Positions 52,101-62,960 of a DNA stretch of 64,000 nt are shown one piece after another. Positions within the stretch are counted from its first letter, which is position 1. Each line of letters begins with the position of its first letter. The translations under genes and the position numbers were made by a program. The notes under the pieces are model-generated. The model ran no database searches. It was not told where the DNA came from and worked only from the letters and a program-made list of their open reading frames with translations. The stretch is taken from positions 5,270,001 to 5,334,000 of the forward strand of contig CM074187.1 in NCBI GenBank assembly GCA_037179385.1, read 5' to 3'. The DNA comes from Holothuria scabra (lineage: Eukaryota; Echinodermata; Holothuroidea; Aspidochirotida; Holothuriidae).

Positions 52101-54992
52101 GTGCTGATTGTGTCATGCTGTCTGGAGAGACGGCTAAAGGAAAGCATCCTGTTAAAGCTGTAAGGATGATGCACAGTGTAAGTATCACCAGAAGAGAAAT
52201 TAGCAGACGAATCCAGACAGTCAAGTTATGGTCTAATTTAAGTTAGCCAAAGCTGGGGTCTATCGCCTTTAATCTTTCAGTTTCCTTGCTTACCTGTATC
52301 AATGAGGGTTGCACACTGAAATGCCTCTTGATTCCCTCAATTTCACTGTTTATGAGGGTTTGAAATTACATTTAGACAATAAATGAAGACCATAATGGCT
52401 CCTTCTAATGGCTGACTACAGTCACTATACATAAGTACTGGTGGGATTCGAGTATAGCCTGCAGGGTTTGAAATGAGCAACAGCACTGGAATCCTTGACA
52501 ATCCCCCCTTTACTGATGGCTGTGGAACCACCTCAGAAATTTCTGTGATAAAATCATAGAAACTTGAACCAAATTGTTCAATTTGGCTGTGCCCCTTTTT
52601 GAGTCTATTTCAAGACCCTGTTTTAGATGATTTTGTTACCCGCTAGTTGGCTTTGTTTAATTTGCTTGAAATGATTGTCACTTAACATCCATTTCAAATA
52701 TAATGTCTAAGGTGTTATTTGATTCAGACAAGTCCAGGAAGAAATTGAAGGTGTCACAAGAACTATTTAACTTTTATTCAAGATGTCTGTAAACCTCTAG
52801 TGCCTGCTTTCTTTGTAATTGCTCACTCAGCAAACATGCATTATTTCTACAACTAAATTGGCTACACCTGTAATAGTAGTGTCCTTGGATCTCAAATTTG
52901 TTGTCAAATTGTAAAAACTGCATGCTATTTACTATTCATGTATACTATCAGATTGAACACTAATCATAAGTTTTCAATGGAAACTGACCAAAGTAAGTCT
53001 CATTCCGTTGGGAAGAACATGGTCAACAGGATTTAGTCTGTGATTTTGGCTTGTTCCAAGCTGACACAAAAAAGAAATCCAATTGACATACTGTGTGTAA
53101 GCATGTCAGTCATGGAACAGTTGAAGCATTGTTGTGGAAATGAAGGTTTGTGACAACACCTGAGAATGAGTTTCAATTTGAGTTGATGAAGATGGTGATA
53201 TCAGCTGATTTGTGGCATTGGTTGCTGGTGATGAAGTTCTGTACTTCAAACAAGAAGTACATTCCACACTTGATATGATGTTAACCTGTGGCAGGTGATC
53301 TTCTTATCACTTTTTGAAAGAAAACATTTCTCTGCATTTTGTAGATTGTACGTGAGGCTGAATCTGCAGTCTTTCACAGGCAGCAGTTTGAGGAATTAAA
53401 TCGGGAAGTGGAACTACCATCCAGTCCATCCCTGACCACTGCCATAGCTGCCGTTGAAGCCAGTTACAAATGCCTGGCTGGAGCTGTTATCGTTTTAACC
53501 AAGACAGGGAGGTAAGGGTTAAGTACAAGCAACATTCACGTTGACAAGTTATGTTACTGTATCCTTCTTTTTGAGCATTGTTTCAGACTTCATAAAAATT
53601 ATTGAGAGAACCATTTAGAAGGGTGTGCACCTGATTTGTTTAATACCAGTGGTGGGTGGGAAGTATATAAAACTGTAGATTAGGAACTCTCCTGATTAAA
53701 AATCTGAACACTTTATGCAGATCTCATAAAGGGGAAGTTAAGTGTAATAAAATCCTACTTATCAGAAACATTTCTTTCTTGTAAGGTACTACTATCACTT
53801 CTGAAGTTACACTTAATCCCTGGCCAGTAAGTAACTTTTGTCTTGTTGGTCATGCCACAGATAAAGTTTCAGTGCAGTGTTCAAAATCTTTGATTTGTGA
53901 TTATCTCATTAAGGACAAGACCAGGCTTAAGTGGATTAGGTAAGAGGTAAACACTTTAAATGGTTCCAAAAGTAGGATCTGAAGTTTTCAGCAATTGAGT
54001 TCCTAATGTCAAGTTTAGCACCTGTTGTTTAGGTTGTATTTGTGAGTGACATAACGCAAACAGACACTATTTGTGAATTTTGCAATTTACTTGCTTACCG
54101 TCAAGAATCTCAAAATGGAATATTCGAAGTTCCTTTTGTAGCACCTTTGACTCTTGTCAAGATGTCATACTCTAAAATTTGAAATCTCCTACTGTGACTT
54201 GTATTTGGAACTTTGTACTTTAACTGCATGAACTGCTGTGTAATTTTATAAATGCTTCGGACTTGAAGATCTCAACAACCACTTAGGCTGCAACATGTTC
54301 CCATAAAGTGATTTGTTTCAGATTGTAATTAAAAGGAGAAGGGGGGGGGGAAAGAAAAAGACTGTTAAAAAAAATGATAGCAAATAAGGTATCTGATGGA
54401 AAGTATTGTTTCTTCAGGAAGACATGGAAAGATAGAATAAGTCTTAGTGAGATCATAGTTATTAATATTGAGAAGAGGGAGAAAATTTGTAAGCTGGGCA
54501 TGGGAGGAAACCCCTGACAGAAAATTTTGTCCATTCCATTAAACACACTTAAAGAGTGATCTCAATACTGTGATTAATTCTTAACAACATATCGTTCAAA
54601 CTTACATGTATGTGCACATTTTTCAGGCAGGTAAAGCATTTAACTGGTGAATTTAGCAAGCTTTAATATTAAACCTTGTTTTTGCTGACAGGTCTGCCCA
54701 CCAACTCTCTCGTTTCCGCCCACTGGCACCAATTTTGGCAGTCACACGCAACATCAAGGTAGCCAGACAGTTGCATCTTCACCGAGGCTGTTTCCCTTGC
54801 CTCTTCAGGGAACCAGAGGAGCCAAATAGGGTGTGGTTGGAAGATATTGATAAACGACTTAAATTTGCAGTGTTGACAGGAAAGAGTAGGAAATTTTATG
54901 AAGAGGACACACCTCTTATAGTTGTAACAGGCTGGCGGTCAGGACCTGGATCCACAAATAGCATGCGCATCATCAGCTCCAGCGATTATTGA
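33979..54992 (+). CDS. PKM: Pyruvate kinase, muscle/M-type, ten coding exons (complete)
   Basis: Catalyses phosphoenolpyruvate + ADP to pyruvate + ATP, the last step of glycolysis, in the cytosol as a tetramer. Coding exons: 33979-34138, 35065-35156, 36610-36729, 44243-44429, 46179-46321, 46780-46907, 51094-51244, 52025-52177, 53345-53511, 54692-54992. Every intron is GT-AG and every junction phase fits, giving 533 residues, close to the 531 of human PKM. Visible landmarks: [10 protein letters not shown] (Arg75, Asn77, Ser79), [12 protein letters not shown] (Asp111, Thr112), the family signature [13 protein letters not shown] with catalytic Lys268 and metal ligand Glu270, ARGDLG (Asp294), and CATQ (Thr326). 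FBP-loop residues Lys431, Trp482 and Arg489 match the allosteric PKM2 form. Relative to the human protein, about four residues are missing before ALDTKG. The start was chosen because MSK aligns with the vertebrate start, but the frame stays open upstream. The identification is very secure; the exact N terminus is less so. Confidence 0.97.
35065..35156 (+). CDS. PKM: Pyruvate kinase coding exon 2 (residues 54-84)
   Basis: Starts in phase after CACCAG and completes the Gly54 codon as GGC. It encodes [10 protein letters not shown] through [13 protein letters not shown]. Arg75, Asn77 and Ser79 correspond to human Arg73, Asn75 and Ser77, which bind phosphate and potassium. It ends at GAG before GTAGGA. 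Confidence 0.96.
36610..36729 (+). CDS. PKM: Pyruvate kinase coding exon 3 (residues 85-124)
   Basis: Follows a TC-dinucleotide polypyrimidine run and encodes exactly forty codons, [10 protein letters not shown] to [17 protein letters not shown] marks the A/B domain boundary and supplies Asp111 and Thr112 (human Asp113 and Thr114, potassium ligands). The stretch just before ALDTKG is about four residues shorter than in the human enzyme. Confidence 0.96.
37640..38010 (+). repeat. AGGTCA-type array in pyruvate kinase intron 3
   Basis: Starts with a short TG run, then two or three units: GTAAATATGATATCTC, TATTGTTTTTGGTGAAGGCC, AAAGGTCATTTTGGGTCACC. Same family and orientation as the upstream arrays. 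Confidence 0.75.
38386..38665. mobile_element. Left half of a foldback element split by later insertions (intron 3)
   Basis: Matches the 59-kb foldback: CCCATCTTTATGGGACATTT, then the block CATTACCTGCTTTGTTTCCC and ATATGACCTTGAACACTCCC. The left tip reads TTAAGGTAACTTAAG. The rest of the element resumes near 43985. Confidence 0.65.
39028..43506. mobile_element. Harbinger-like DNA transposon, non-autonomous or decayed, in intron 3
   Basis: A 37-bp inverted terminus with one mismatch: left GGGATGCCACTGAAATTCTC, right inverted GGGACGCCACTGAAATTCTC, each continuing to CGATGCA. Direct TAA sits on both sides (39025-39027, 43507-43509), fitting the 3-bp duplications of PIF/Harbinger. No transposase or MADF/Myb protein was recognised in 4.5 kb. 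The superfamily is inferred from the duplication and terminus only. Confidence 0.72.
42004..42123 (+). mobile_element. Partial, diverged family 1 TTAA MITE inside the Harbinger-like element
   Basis: Begins TTAAAGGCAATTATTCAGCA and shares CAGTTCTCCCAACCTTCT and CCCGCCCACAACTGT with the plus-oriented full copies, then fades. It lies within intron 3 of pyruvate kinase. Confidence 0.5.
43985..44209. mobile_element. Right half of the split foldback element, adjacent to the exon 4 acceptor
   Basis: CCTTGGTACAAGGTGCAGTA, GTTATTGTACAATGTTCTAT, GAATGTCCTATGAAGATGGG and ATTTTTCATGTTGTT follow the order of the 59-kb element read in reverse. It ends about 33 bp before pyruvate kinase exon 4, so the polypyrimidine tract begins where the transposon stops. 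Confidence 0.65.
44243..44429 (+). CDS. PKM: Pyruvate kinase coding exon 4 (residues 125-187, B domain)
   Basis: Encodes most of the lid-like B domain, including [14 protein letters not shown] and [13 protein letters not shown]. It ends one base into Gly187, before GTAAGA. The acceptor lies about 33 bp downstream of a foldback transposon arm, so the splice site sits right beside inserted DNA. B-domain conservation is lower than in the A domain, as usual for the family. Confidence 0.95.
45350..45608 (-). mobile_element. TTAA MITE, family 2, GC-rich, in pyruvate kinase intron 4
   Basis: TTAACCCTCTA at the left and TAGAGGGTTAA at the right. The interior is CpG-rich and shares CACGCGGAGCTCGAAACTGC and GTAGCTACCCGAAAATT with two copies near 62.6-63.2 kb in the opposite orientation. 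Non-coding. Confidence 0.78.
45855..45906. repeat. Small MITE-like hairpin in intron 4
   Basis: ATCTTAAGTTTGATT and its exact inverse AATCAAACTTAAGAT, 22 bp apart. Upstream lies GGGGGCCGTTCCACAAAGAG, which resembles the termini of small DNA transposons common in marine invertebrates. Confidence 0.6.
46179..46321 (+). CDS. PKM: Pyruvate kinase coding exon 5 (residues 187-234)
   Basis: Completes Gly187 as GGT and encodes [21 protein letters not shown] and [19 protein letters not shown]. This closes the B domain and re-enters the A-domain barrel. The GTAAGT donor follows in phase 0. Confidence 0.95.
46780..46907 (+). CDS. PKM: Pyruvate kinase coding exon 6 (residues 235-277, active-site signature)
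   Basis: Encodes [15 protein letters not shown] and the pyruvate kinase active-site signature [13 protein letters not shown]. Lys268 is the phosphoryl-transfer lysine (human Lys270) and Glu270 the magnesium ligand (human Glu272). The last two bases, AA, join the T of the next exon to give Asn277; human PKM2 has Arg-Phe here. Confidence 0.96.
48309..48466 (+). repeat. Direct repeat, left copy, in intron 6
   Basis: From GCCATTGGTTCAACAAGTGT to CAGAAACATTAAAT. It matches 49984-50144 at nearly every position. Possible short LTR, or the edge of a local duplication. Confidence 0.8.
49984..50144 (+). repeat. Direct repeat, right copy, in intron 6
   Basis: GCCATTGGTTCAACAAGTGT to CAGAAACATTTAAAT, 1.68 kb downstream of its twin in the same orientation. 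No primer-binding site or gag/pol is visible between the two, and the flanking bases do not form a clear target duplication. Confidence 0.8.
51094..51244 (+). CDS. PKM: Pyruvate kinase coding exon 7 (residues 277-327)
   Basis: Encodes [23 protein letters not shown] and the conserved run ending GKPVICATQ. Asp294 is the second metal ligand (human Asp296) and Thr326 matches human Thr328, which helps protonate enolpyruvate. The frame reads past the donor into intron (CMKEQ...), so the GTATGT donor at 51245 is needed. Confidence 0.96.
52025..52177 (+). CDS. PKM: Pyruvate kinase coding exon 8 (residues 328-378)
   Basis: Encodes [39 protein letters not shown] and VRMMHS, exactly 51 codons between a GTAAAG acceptor and a GTAAGT donor. 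These are among the most conserved stretches of the family. It corresponds to the vertebrate PKM exon just before the M1/M2 alternative exons. Confidence 0.97.
53345..53511 (+). CDS. PKM: Pyruvate kinase coding exon 9 (residues 379-434), counterpart of the vertebrate M1/M2 alternative exon
   Basis: Encodes [20 protein letters not shown] to [20 protein letters not shown]. In vertebrates this position is filled by either of two mutually exclusive exons. The window shows one. It is mixed in character: VFHRQ and ASYKCL resemble M1, but VLTKTGR keeps the lysine (Lys431, human Lys433) that lets M2 respond to fructose-1,6-bisphosphate. I see no second copy in the flanking 1.2 kb introns. Confidence 0.96.
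54692..54992 (+). CDS. PKM: Pyruvate kinase coding exon 10 (residues 434-533, C domain, stop TGA)
   Basis: Encodes the C-terminal allosteric domain from [10 protein letters not shown] to the end. Trp482 and Arg489 of [12 protein letters not shown] match the human residues that contact fructose-1,6-bisphosphate, and [17 protein letters not shown] matches the closing FBP loop. The tail SSSDY is a few residues longer than the vertebrate one. The stop is at 54990-54992. Confidence 0.96.
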
Positions 54993-57900
54993 AAATATAA
55001 TTTATGAAAGCAGTGTTTAATTCACCAGCACCAGAATGTGCAGTGTTTTTGAGTGTTTAAGCACCTATTGAAATTTGTAAGTAGAGTGAAAATGTTTTTT
55101 GTATGTAGTGGTGGTTACCATTTATGGTGTGAAAACTTTACCCCTCACATATTGAGAATCTTACCCTGTTGGAATTTTTTGATAAAGGTCACTCACGGCA
55201 AGTTCAAAGGGTATGTAGAGCACAATCTTTGTAAGTCACTTCTCCTTGCTCCATGTTCTACTTAAAGTCTACATGTAACTTGGTTTGTTTGTTGTCTTTT
55301 GTTGTATTCTGAGTGCCCAGCATTCAATGTTTTGCTTTCCTTTGAAATAATAGTTTTCATTTTAGACCTTGCCTTTTGTCTTGTTCATCACATCTCATTT
55401 GCATAAATATCTTTAAAATCAGGAGTAAGAGGTGAGATCTAGGCTTTATTCTTCTAAACATCTTTGGAAAAACTGCTTACTAATGATTTTATTTGATGGT
55501 TTATAGTTGCTTTTTAGTGATGAAATATGGAATGTTTCAATTACTATGAACACCACTGAAATTACGCTCACTGAAGGCACATCTGTGGTGAATAAAATTG
55601 GTGAATATGTAAAATTTGATGTTTCATACACTTTTGCTAACCATGCAAAATCAGCTGCCATTATTTTGGTTTTCCAAAGAATTTTTCAGTGTAGCATCAC
55701 ATTAAGGGCTGTCAATGTATTTGCCAAAAAATGATCAACTTATTGTCAGTCTCATATTAAGTGAAGTTGTTGAGAAGTCAAAAATAACATGTTGTAATCA
55801 ATGATGCAAAGTAAGTACAGATATTGCAACCGACAGTACTACTACTTGTTTGAAACCTGAAAATCAGGACAGTCACACATTTAGAATTTCTTTCTTTTGG
55901 TATAATCGGCCTTCTTTGCATGGTGGTGTTATTGACAGATACCACAAATATATGAAATTAAAAGGAGAAGACATGGTAAACTGTATTTAATTTGTCAATT
56001 TATTATTTATGTTATTATGCCACATGGAGATTCCAAGAGTATGATCTCAATACTTTGTCGCGATACTATACTGAGATACTGCAAATCTTGTAATTTATGT
56101 AAGGACTGTTATTTTCCTCTTGATGCAGGTCTAATGAGATACCATTGACCTTTTCCTGTTACCTGATGGTATATATAGATATATAAGTATCACCTAAATG
56201 TGATAGATCAGAAGTGATTCTCCTACTGATGTCATTCTCCAACTGATGGCAGAAATGAACATTCAAGTAAATCTGCTAGCAACACATTTAACCTGCCTTT
56301 GTATGGAGTAAAAGATGAGAAAAACAAAAACACGCCCTTCTTTCCCCCTCCCCCCAAAAAAGAGGGAAGTTCTGGATATTAAATCACTGGATTTGAGAAT
56401 TGAGTTTTCCAGAAATGTGTGGTATTTCAGCATTCAAGCAAGTTAATAGGCTTTCTATAGCCAGGAAAAGTCATGAAATTTGACAAAATGACAGAAGTCA
56501 TGGAAAAGTAACAAAATTTAGCCCAGATCAGTCTTTTAATTTTTACAAGTATGTCAACTTACTCATTTATTTGACAGGGTTAGAAATTACGAAGATGTGC
56601 CTATCTTGGGATAAGAAATTTGCTCTCCTGTTCTCTTTACACTGATTTAATAGTGTGCAGTCATATTGTAAATTTATCTTCAGGGAATCTTCATTGTGAC
56701 TTCTTTCAAATAAGCTACTTCAGTATTTTGTTCCTGCATGGGAATGTAGGACATATGGTGTAATACACAAATCAAGCTCAGCATAAAGTGTACAGCATTC
56801 TCTTGTTTTCATGCAATGCATGCATACAGTGCAAAGTATAAATCTAAATAGCCGACCCAAACAAAAATAAGGACTTAGCCTGGCTTTACAGCAGCATATT
56901 ATTTTTACCAAAAAGGCAATTTAGACCACTGCATAGAACTTCACCTGTAAAAACCTTATCTTGTGGTTGGATTAGGAAAGGATGATGTCACCAAATTTTC
57001 ATGTAAACTCGTATTTTGGAACACATGTTTTAGCTGCAGGATTGGTTGGTTTTATCCCAACGATTTTGAGGATGCGTATGTGTATAGTCACCAAAACAAA
57101 TTACCAAACTCATTTATTGGGTTTTGTCTTCCTACTACTGCATGGTACTGACATGTGAGAATGTGAACATTTCTTGGGTCAAAATTTGTTAAGCTAGGGC
57201 CTGGACAGTCTTGTAGTTTTTCTTGTCATTGAAAAATTATCAATACTCTTTTGTTTGGTCTTGGAATATGATACAAGTGTGCTGTCCTCTTCCCCTGTAC
57301 TATTATGGGAGTAGATTTAAATAATGATGTAAAAGAGTTATGCAACTAGATCTTTTCATATTGACTTCTCTATGAAATTATGGTATTTGTTGTGATGATA
57401 AAACAAGTATCATTGCAAGATGTGTTACTTTTTATTGTACAGAAAAATATTCAGTTGAAGAATTTAATTTTGCAATGTAGAAGAATACAGGGTTAGAGTC
57501 AATGACACAGGTATGATTTTCAAAACCAGAAGTGTAGCTGAGGGGAGCTTTCGGTGGATTGGTTGGGAACTGGAAGTTCGTTTCAAGTTGTGTGTTAATA
57601 CTACTTTCAGGGCACTTTTTTTATGTTTTTGACCCTTTGGACTCTTGTCACTCCCGAGGATTGCCTTCCTCTCCCTACCTCACCCTCCTTCTAGCTTATC
57701 ATGGTAGGTATCCTTACAACCAGATCTGAAGTTACTTCATGTTTGTACTGATGATATTTTGCTTTTCAGATTTTCTTTCTTTAAAGTGCATTTGAGGATT
57801 TTTAGGGGTTATTTAAATTGATCTGTGCTTCATGCAGCAACCAAGTTGTCGTAATATCAAAGGTTGTTAAACTGTGTTACATGTCATGAGAAAAGTAGCT

Positions 57901-59068
57901 TCAAACAGTAGCATTGCAGGTCCACTGGTTTCAGCCCATACTTTCTTTGTTACGAATCTTAGAAGAAAATATTAACTTCCTCTACCCACCGATTTTTATT
58001 TGGTTCCTACTTGGATGCTTGAAAGATGATGATGATATGATGAATTAATTTTAAAATTTGTCAATTTGCTTGCACAGTGTATGATGTCCATTTGGTTGTA
58101 ACTAGTTATTGGTAAAGTAATGATGCTTGGATTATGCCAATGTTCCTTAAACAGCATTTCAAGAATAAATTAGCATAAAAGTTCTGTGTGTTACTTAAAA
58201 CTTTCCTGAAATAGCCAACAGTCACTGAATGAACTTCTGTCACTTTTTGTAATTTAGAAGAAGTTTTCCATGCCATCAAAATTATCAACTATTTCAATGA
58301 TTAGTGACAAGAGTTACAGGATGCAAAGAATATTTATCTGTCACTGAACAACAACAAAGCGGGCAGGAAAAGAATTGTTTTTATTCACCATTGTGATGTC
58401 TGAGTATGACTGTTGAAGACGAGGTTGGGCATTTATATAGAGTTGAAGACAGATATTTGACTATAAATTGTCACTTTATTTCAGATTTATATAACATCTT
58501 CAGAATTCAGTCCTTTCATTTCTTGTATCCTAGATACCATTGTCTGATGTATTTATTCCAGTGTTCATCTCTTTTCTGTAGTAGGAATGTACTCTCTGTT
58601 AACAATGCTTGTAGAAAAGTCAATGCTTTAATTCCCATGAAATTTTAGACAAGTTTAATTAATGGAAAAATTGAAAACATCCAACCAACATTGAACTTTT
58701 GATTTCAATGGTAGTAGAGATTGCAGATGAGTGGATGTATATAGAATCAGAATTATGAAGTATTGAACCTTTTTTGCTTTGCTGTCAAAATACATTGCTA
58801 AAAGCAACATCTCATTAGAGCTCAAATTATTACTCCTTTTCTCGATTCTGAAGTCTAACTTAATTATTAACACATTGGAATTCCCCTCCCATGTACCACG
58901 CAAAGGTGGGGGGAGAGGGGATTATTTGGAACTTTCCCAAGGAATTGGCAGACGTAAAGCATGCCTGATATGTGTTTGCTTGTCTCTGTATAAAAGTTTG
59001 TTTGCCATAGATTCAGTGAAAGCCTTTCCTTCAAAATACTTCAAGAAGCCTGTAAATTTTTCCATAGT
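54993..59068 (+). other. 3' flank of pyruvate kinase, probable 3' UTR then intergenic
   Basis: No coding region is evident. AATAAA hexamers occur at about 55591 and 58165 and could be polyadenylation signals, but AT-rich DNA gives many by chance, so the UTR end is unknown. Around 56470-56520 is a short copy of a GTCATGGAAAAGT-type repeat also seen near 31820-31880. Confidence 0.3.
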
Positions 59069-59558
59069 TTAAAGTGTACCTCAAGTAGAAATATATATTA
59101 AAGAACATGAACAATGAATACTAACAGTCCAATTCCCATCTTCATAGGACATTCCTGAGCTGAGATATAAAGTTTATTCACTCAACTGAAGATAGTACAT
59201 TGCACAATAGCTTGTGGTGTACTGCACCTTGTACCAAGGTGTGATATCACTTTTGCTCTAATAGAGCAATGTAATTAAGCCCTCTCTGTGCAACATGCTA
59301 TGCAAGCAAACAGGAAGTGTTCAAGGTCATAAAAACATTTTTAATTTGAAAGGGAAACAAAGCAGGTTATGAGAGTTGTACAGCAAGAAAGTCATAAGTT
59401 ATTGTGCAATCGACAAATTTGAAGTGAATCAACCTCAACATTTTATATCTCAGATCAGGAATGTGCTATGAAGATGGGAGTCAGACTTTTAGAATTCATT
59501 TTTCATGCTCTTCAATATATATTTATTTGATTTTTTTTTGACTTGAGGTACACTTTAA
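59069..59558. mobile_element. TTAA-flanked foldback element
   Basis: TTAA at 59069 and 59555 bracket AGTGTACCTCAAGT and its exact inverse ACTTGAGGTACACT. Inverted similarity continues inward for well over 100 bp on each side: CCCATCTTCATAGGACATTC pairs with GAATGTGCTATGAAGATGGG at two mismatches. Transcripts would fold into a long hairpin. There is no ORF of its own. Confidence 0.8.
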
Positions 59559-62500
59559 AGGTAGTGTAAAATGTCTGCAAAATGGCCTGACCTCACTCTG
59601 CAGTTGTAGAGTGAACTTTCTAGAGGAAAAATAAGTTGGAATTATTTCAATATCTTTTATGGTTCTCCAGATATATCTCTTTAAAGTCTGAATGTTTCTG
59701 AAGAAGCTTGTTACTTATGCAAAAATAATGATGTGCAGTGTTGCACAGTGTTGACATTTCTTTTGTTTACACCTTAATTATCTCTTCATTAGTCATCAGA
59801 TAGTTTATGGTTTGGCTAGTGATACTGATAATTTTCAACGACACAATTTTAACTTCCAAACAAGACCCTCCGGACAAACTAATGTTACAACTGCTTTAAA
59901 ATGAAGATTGTAAAAACAAAAATAAGCATATATGGCACGACCCTCTCATAACATCACAAGATATGTATGTTGAGCTCATATTTGCTAATGTTAGGTGCAA
60001 ATCAGAAATTGCCCTGTAAAATGGTGTTTGACAGATTTTGATAGAAATTGTGGCTATTTTCATGGTTTTTAACATCCAATACCCAATTTTTCCTTTTTCA
60101 TGTCACACTACCTTTAATGGTTGTGCTAAAATCCCTTTAATTCAGGCATTGCTTACTGTGTGTTGTTCTTCATTTTTGAGGATTTTTCACCATGGGTTTT
60201 GCAAGCCCTGTGAAGTCATGTGGAACACAGCATGTTTAAAAGCAAATTTTTCCTTGAATTGCCAAGATGAAATATGAACACAACCCAATGTTTTGTAGCA
60301 TATACAAATATCATTTGACCAGTGGCAGAGAGAAGTGGTACATCATGGCATTATTTAAAAGGGACATCATTGAAACCACAATGCATTTTTGCATCTGGTT
60401 TGGGGTGATGTCACTTTAAACTACAGATTTGGACATCCCATAGAGTTCCAAAATCTTAACAACAGCAGATGCAAATCTCCCGAAAGTACATTTTGTTTGA
60501 GGGTCCCACTCCATGGATCTCCCAGCCCCTGCCCACAATTACACCAGGCCAGGCTGAAATAGCCTTTCAACTGGTGACTGCTATTTAATTGACATCAAAT
60601 TAAAAAATACAAAAAAGTTCTGTTACACAGCTTGCACAAAGAAGTGGTCTGATTGCAGATTAGAACCCCAGTTATGGTTACCAGGATATGACGTTCACCA
60701 TGAAACTGTAAGTACAAGGAGTTGCTAGGGGGGGAGAAACAATACTATATAGTCTCTTTAAAACAATATTTATTTTTCAACAGTTATCTTGCATCTCCAA
60801 AATCCTTATCTCTATGCATTGAGCAAGGATTAGTGGTGCATTATAGAAATTTGAGAGAATAGACAGATTTCTTTCACTCTTACTTTTTAACATTTTGCCA
60901 TCCTAGACATGGTGTAACATTTCATTTGAAGATGGCAACAATTTCTCAACAAATCACTTCAAAATTTCTTAATGATTATGGAATTGTCTAAGTGTGAGTG
61001 AAATGCATAGACTTGAACAATGCTTCAATCCAAGGACAAACGGAGCAATTGAAGCAAAGAGTGGAATGTTTGTGTCAAGTCATTCAATAGGAATTCCGAT
61101 TAAAAGCTTTGCCACTTGCAAAAACAAACCTCTACACTTCTCAAATATGATATAAAGACAATGCCTATAGGAATTAATTGAAAAAGAATGGAAGTGATTG
61201 TCATTAGCCAGAAGGATTTCACAATAGAAACAAAGGGACCTGTCAACCAAATAGTGGCACCTCAAAAGACAAACTGAATATATTGCCTAAAAAAGTTTGT
61301 TGTATCTCCTTCTCTAGCAACTTCCTGGTCAGTACAAGGCAGAGGTAAATACAGTTGTAAAACTTGTACAAGGAAATAGAAGTGATTGACGTGGGGGAGA
61401 TGTCTGGGAAGACATTTGCCAAATAAGAAAAGAAATTTATCTCTTAAATTCCAAATTTTCATATCAATATAATTTTAGGTTTGAGAAGTTTAAGAAACCA
61501 TAAACCATGAAGGCCGGTCAGTCACAGAAAACAACTTGCTCATGAATTTATGCAAATTCTTCTGATTGAAATGATTTTTGAAAATTAAAATAATTTGATT
61601 TCCTTGGTAGTTGGAATCACCTGAAATTGATAAGCCTATTATTCATTGCATTTGAAGTGCTTCATAACTAATATGGAGCATGATGGTTTTGCTGGTAAGG
61701 GTGTTGGAACTTGATCATGAGAAATGACAAAATTGATCTTACAACACTTGCAAAATAAGGCACAACACAGCAGAGTCAACTTTGATCAGTTTATCAAAAT
61801 GGCAATGTCCCTTTGCACATGTTAAATTGGTTCCTTTGATCTCAAAATGAATAGCCAAAGACCTTTCTGGACTTACACCTGCTATAAATTTTGTAAATAC
61901 ACAGGAAAATTGCATTATCGGAAATGACTCTAATTAATATTGTTTGATTTCAGGAATGATAAAAAAAATTCAAAAGAAAACTCAAATTTATTATTGATAT
62001 AATACATAATGCTGTTATACATACTAATAAAGTCTCTTTTCAAGCCTTACAAACTTCAAGATCACCACATTTCTTGCTAGAACAGGGAAAATTGGTACAT
62101 CTTATACCACCACTCCCACCCTTCCTCCCAATGAATGTTGCCTGTTCTCATATTTAATGCAGTATAAAAGTTAAAATTCAACATAAATAATATTCTAGAA
62201 CCTAAGGGGGCTTTGTCACCATTGCCAGGGTTCATCATTACCACTATTAGAAGTTCCCAGGCTAGGAACATTGAACAGGCTGTAGGGGAAAGTCAAACCC
62301 TGGGAAGTAAGGAAACCTGTAATCATCCCCAACTATTGCAATAATGACACAAATGGGAAACATTGTACCTTGGACCCCTGGGAAAATGAGGGACTGTTTG
62401 CAGCTTGAAAACTAGCACATTATGAAGTAGTAGGAATAGCACAACAATATCAGAGGTAAGATGTATGAATATTCTTGACTAGCACAATAGTATATGTAGT

Positions 62501-62604
62501 GTTTCATCCAGCACTTCTGGAGATAACAATTGGAAGTCTCAAAAAATTAAGGACATACCGCATTGCATGTAAATATACATTTATGCATAATAAATATCTG
62601 CTAA
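59559..62604. other. Unassigned intergenic stretch, 3' side
   Basis: Short non-homologous open frames only. No repeat was recognised before the TTAA MITE pair. Confidence 0.45.
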
Positions 62605-62865
62605 TTAACCCTTTACCGTTGTGCTCCGATCGGGGCATATTGACGCGCCTCAGGATTTGGGTGGAAAAGCGGACGTAGCCCGCCCCGCACCGGCTTCCGT
62701 AGGCCATTGACCCTGTGACCTTGAAACTATTGTCTCTCTCGCTGTTGTGGCCGAATTTTCGGGTAGCTACTCGCAGTTTCGAGCTCCGCGTGAAACAGTA
62801 AAGATGTGTGACAGCCGAGCTCTCTGCATGGGTCCAAAAGGACCCAAACAACGGTAAAGGGTTAA
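62605..62865 (+). mobile_element. TTAA MITE, family 2
   Basis: Runs from TTAACCCTTTACCGTTGTGC to CAACGGTAAAGGGTTAA, a 15-bp inverted terminus (CCCTTTACCGTTGT). The interior is GC- and CpG-rich in AT-rich surroundings. A sister copy lies 96 bp downstream in the same orientation. Confidence 0.82.
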
Positions 62866-62960
62866 ACAGAGCCTGTGGAGTGTGTTTACTGCAAAGCTGA
62901 TGCCACTGTCTCTGCATGTGTGCACGTAAACCTTTAGCCGAGTGGTGCAGATATTTTAGC

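Noticed and set aside
52006..52224. Minus-strand frame with membrane-like residues
   Set aside because: It is the antisense shadow of pyruvate kinase exon 8.
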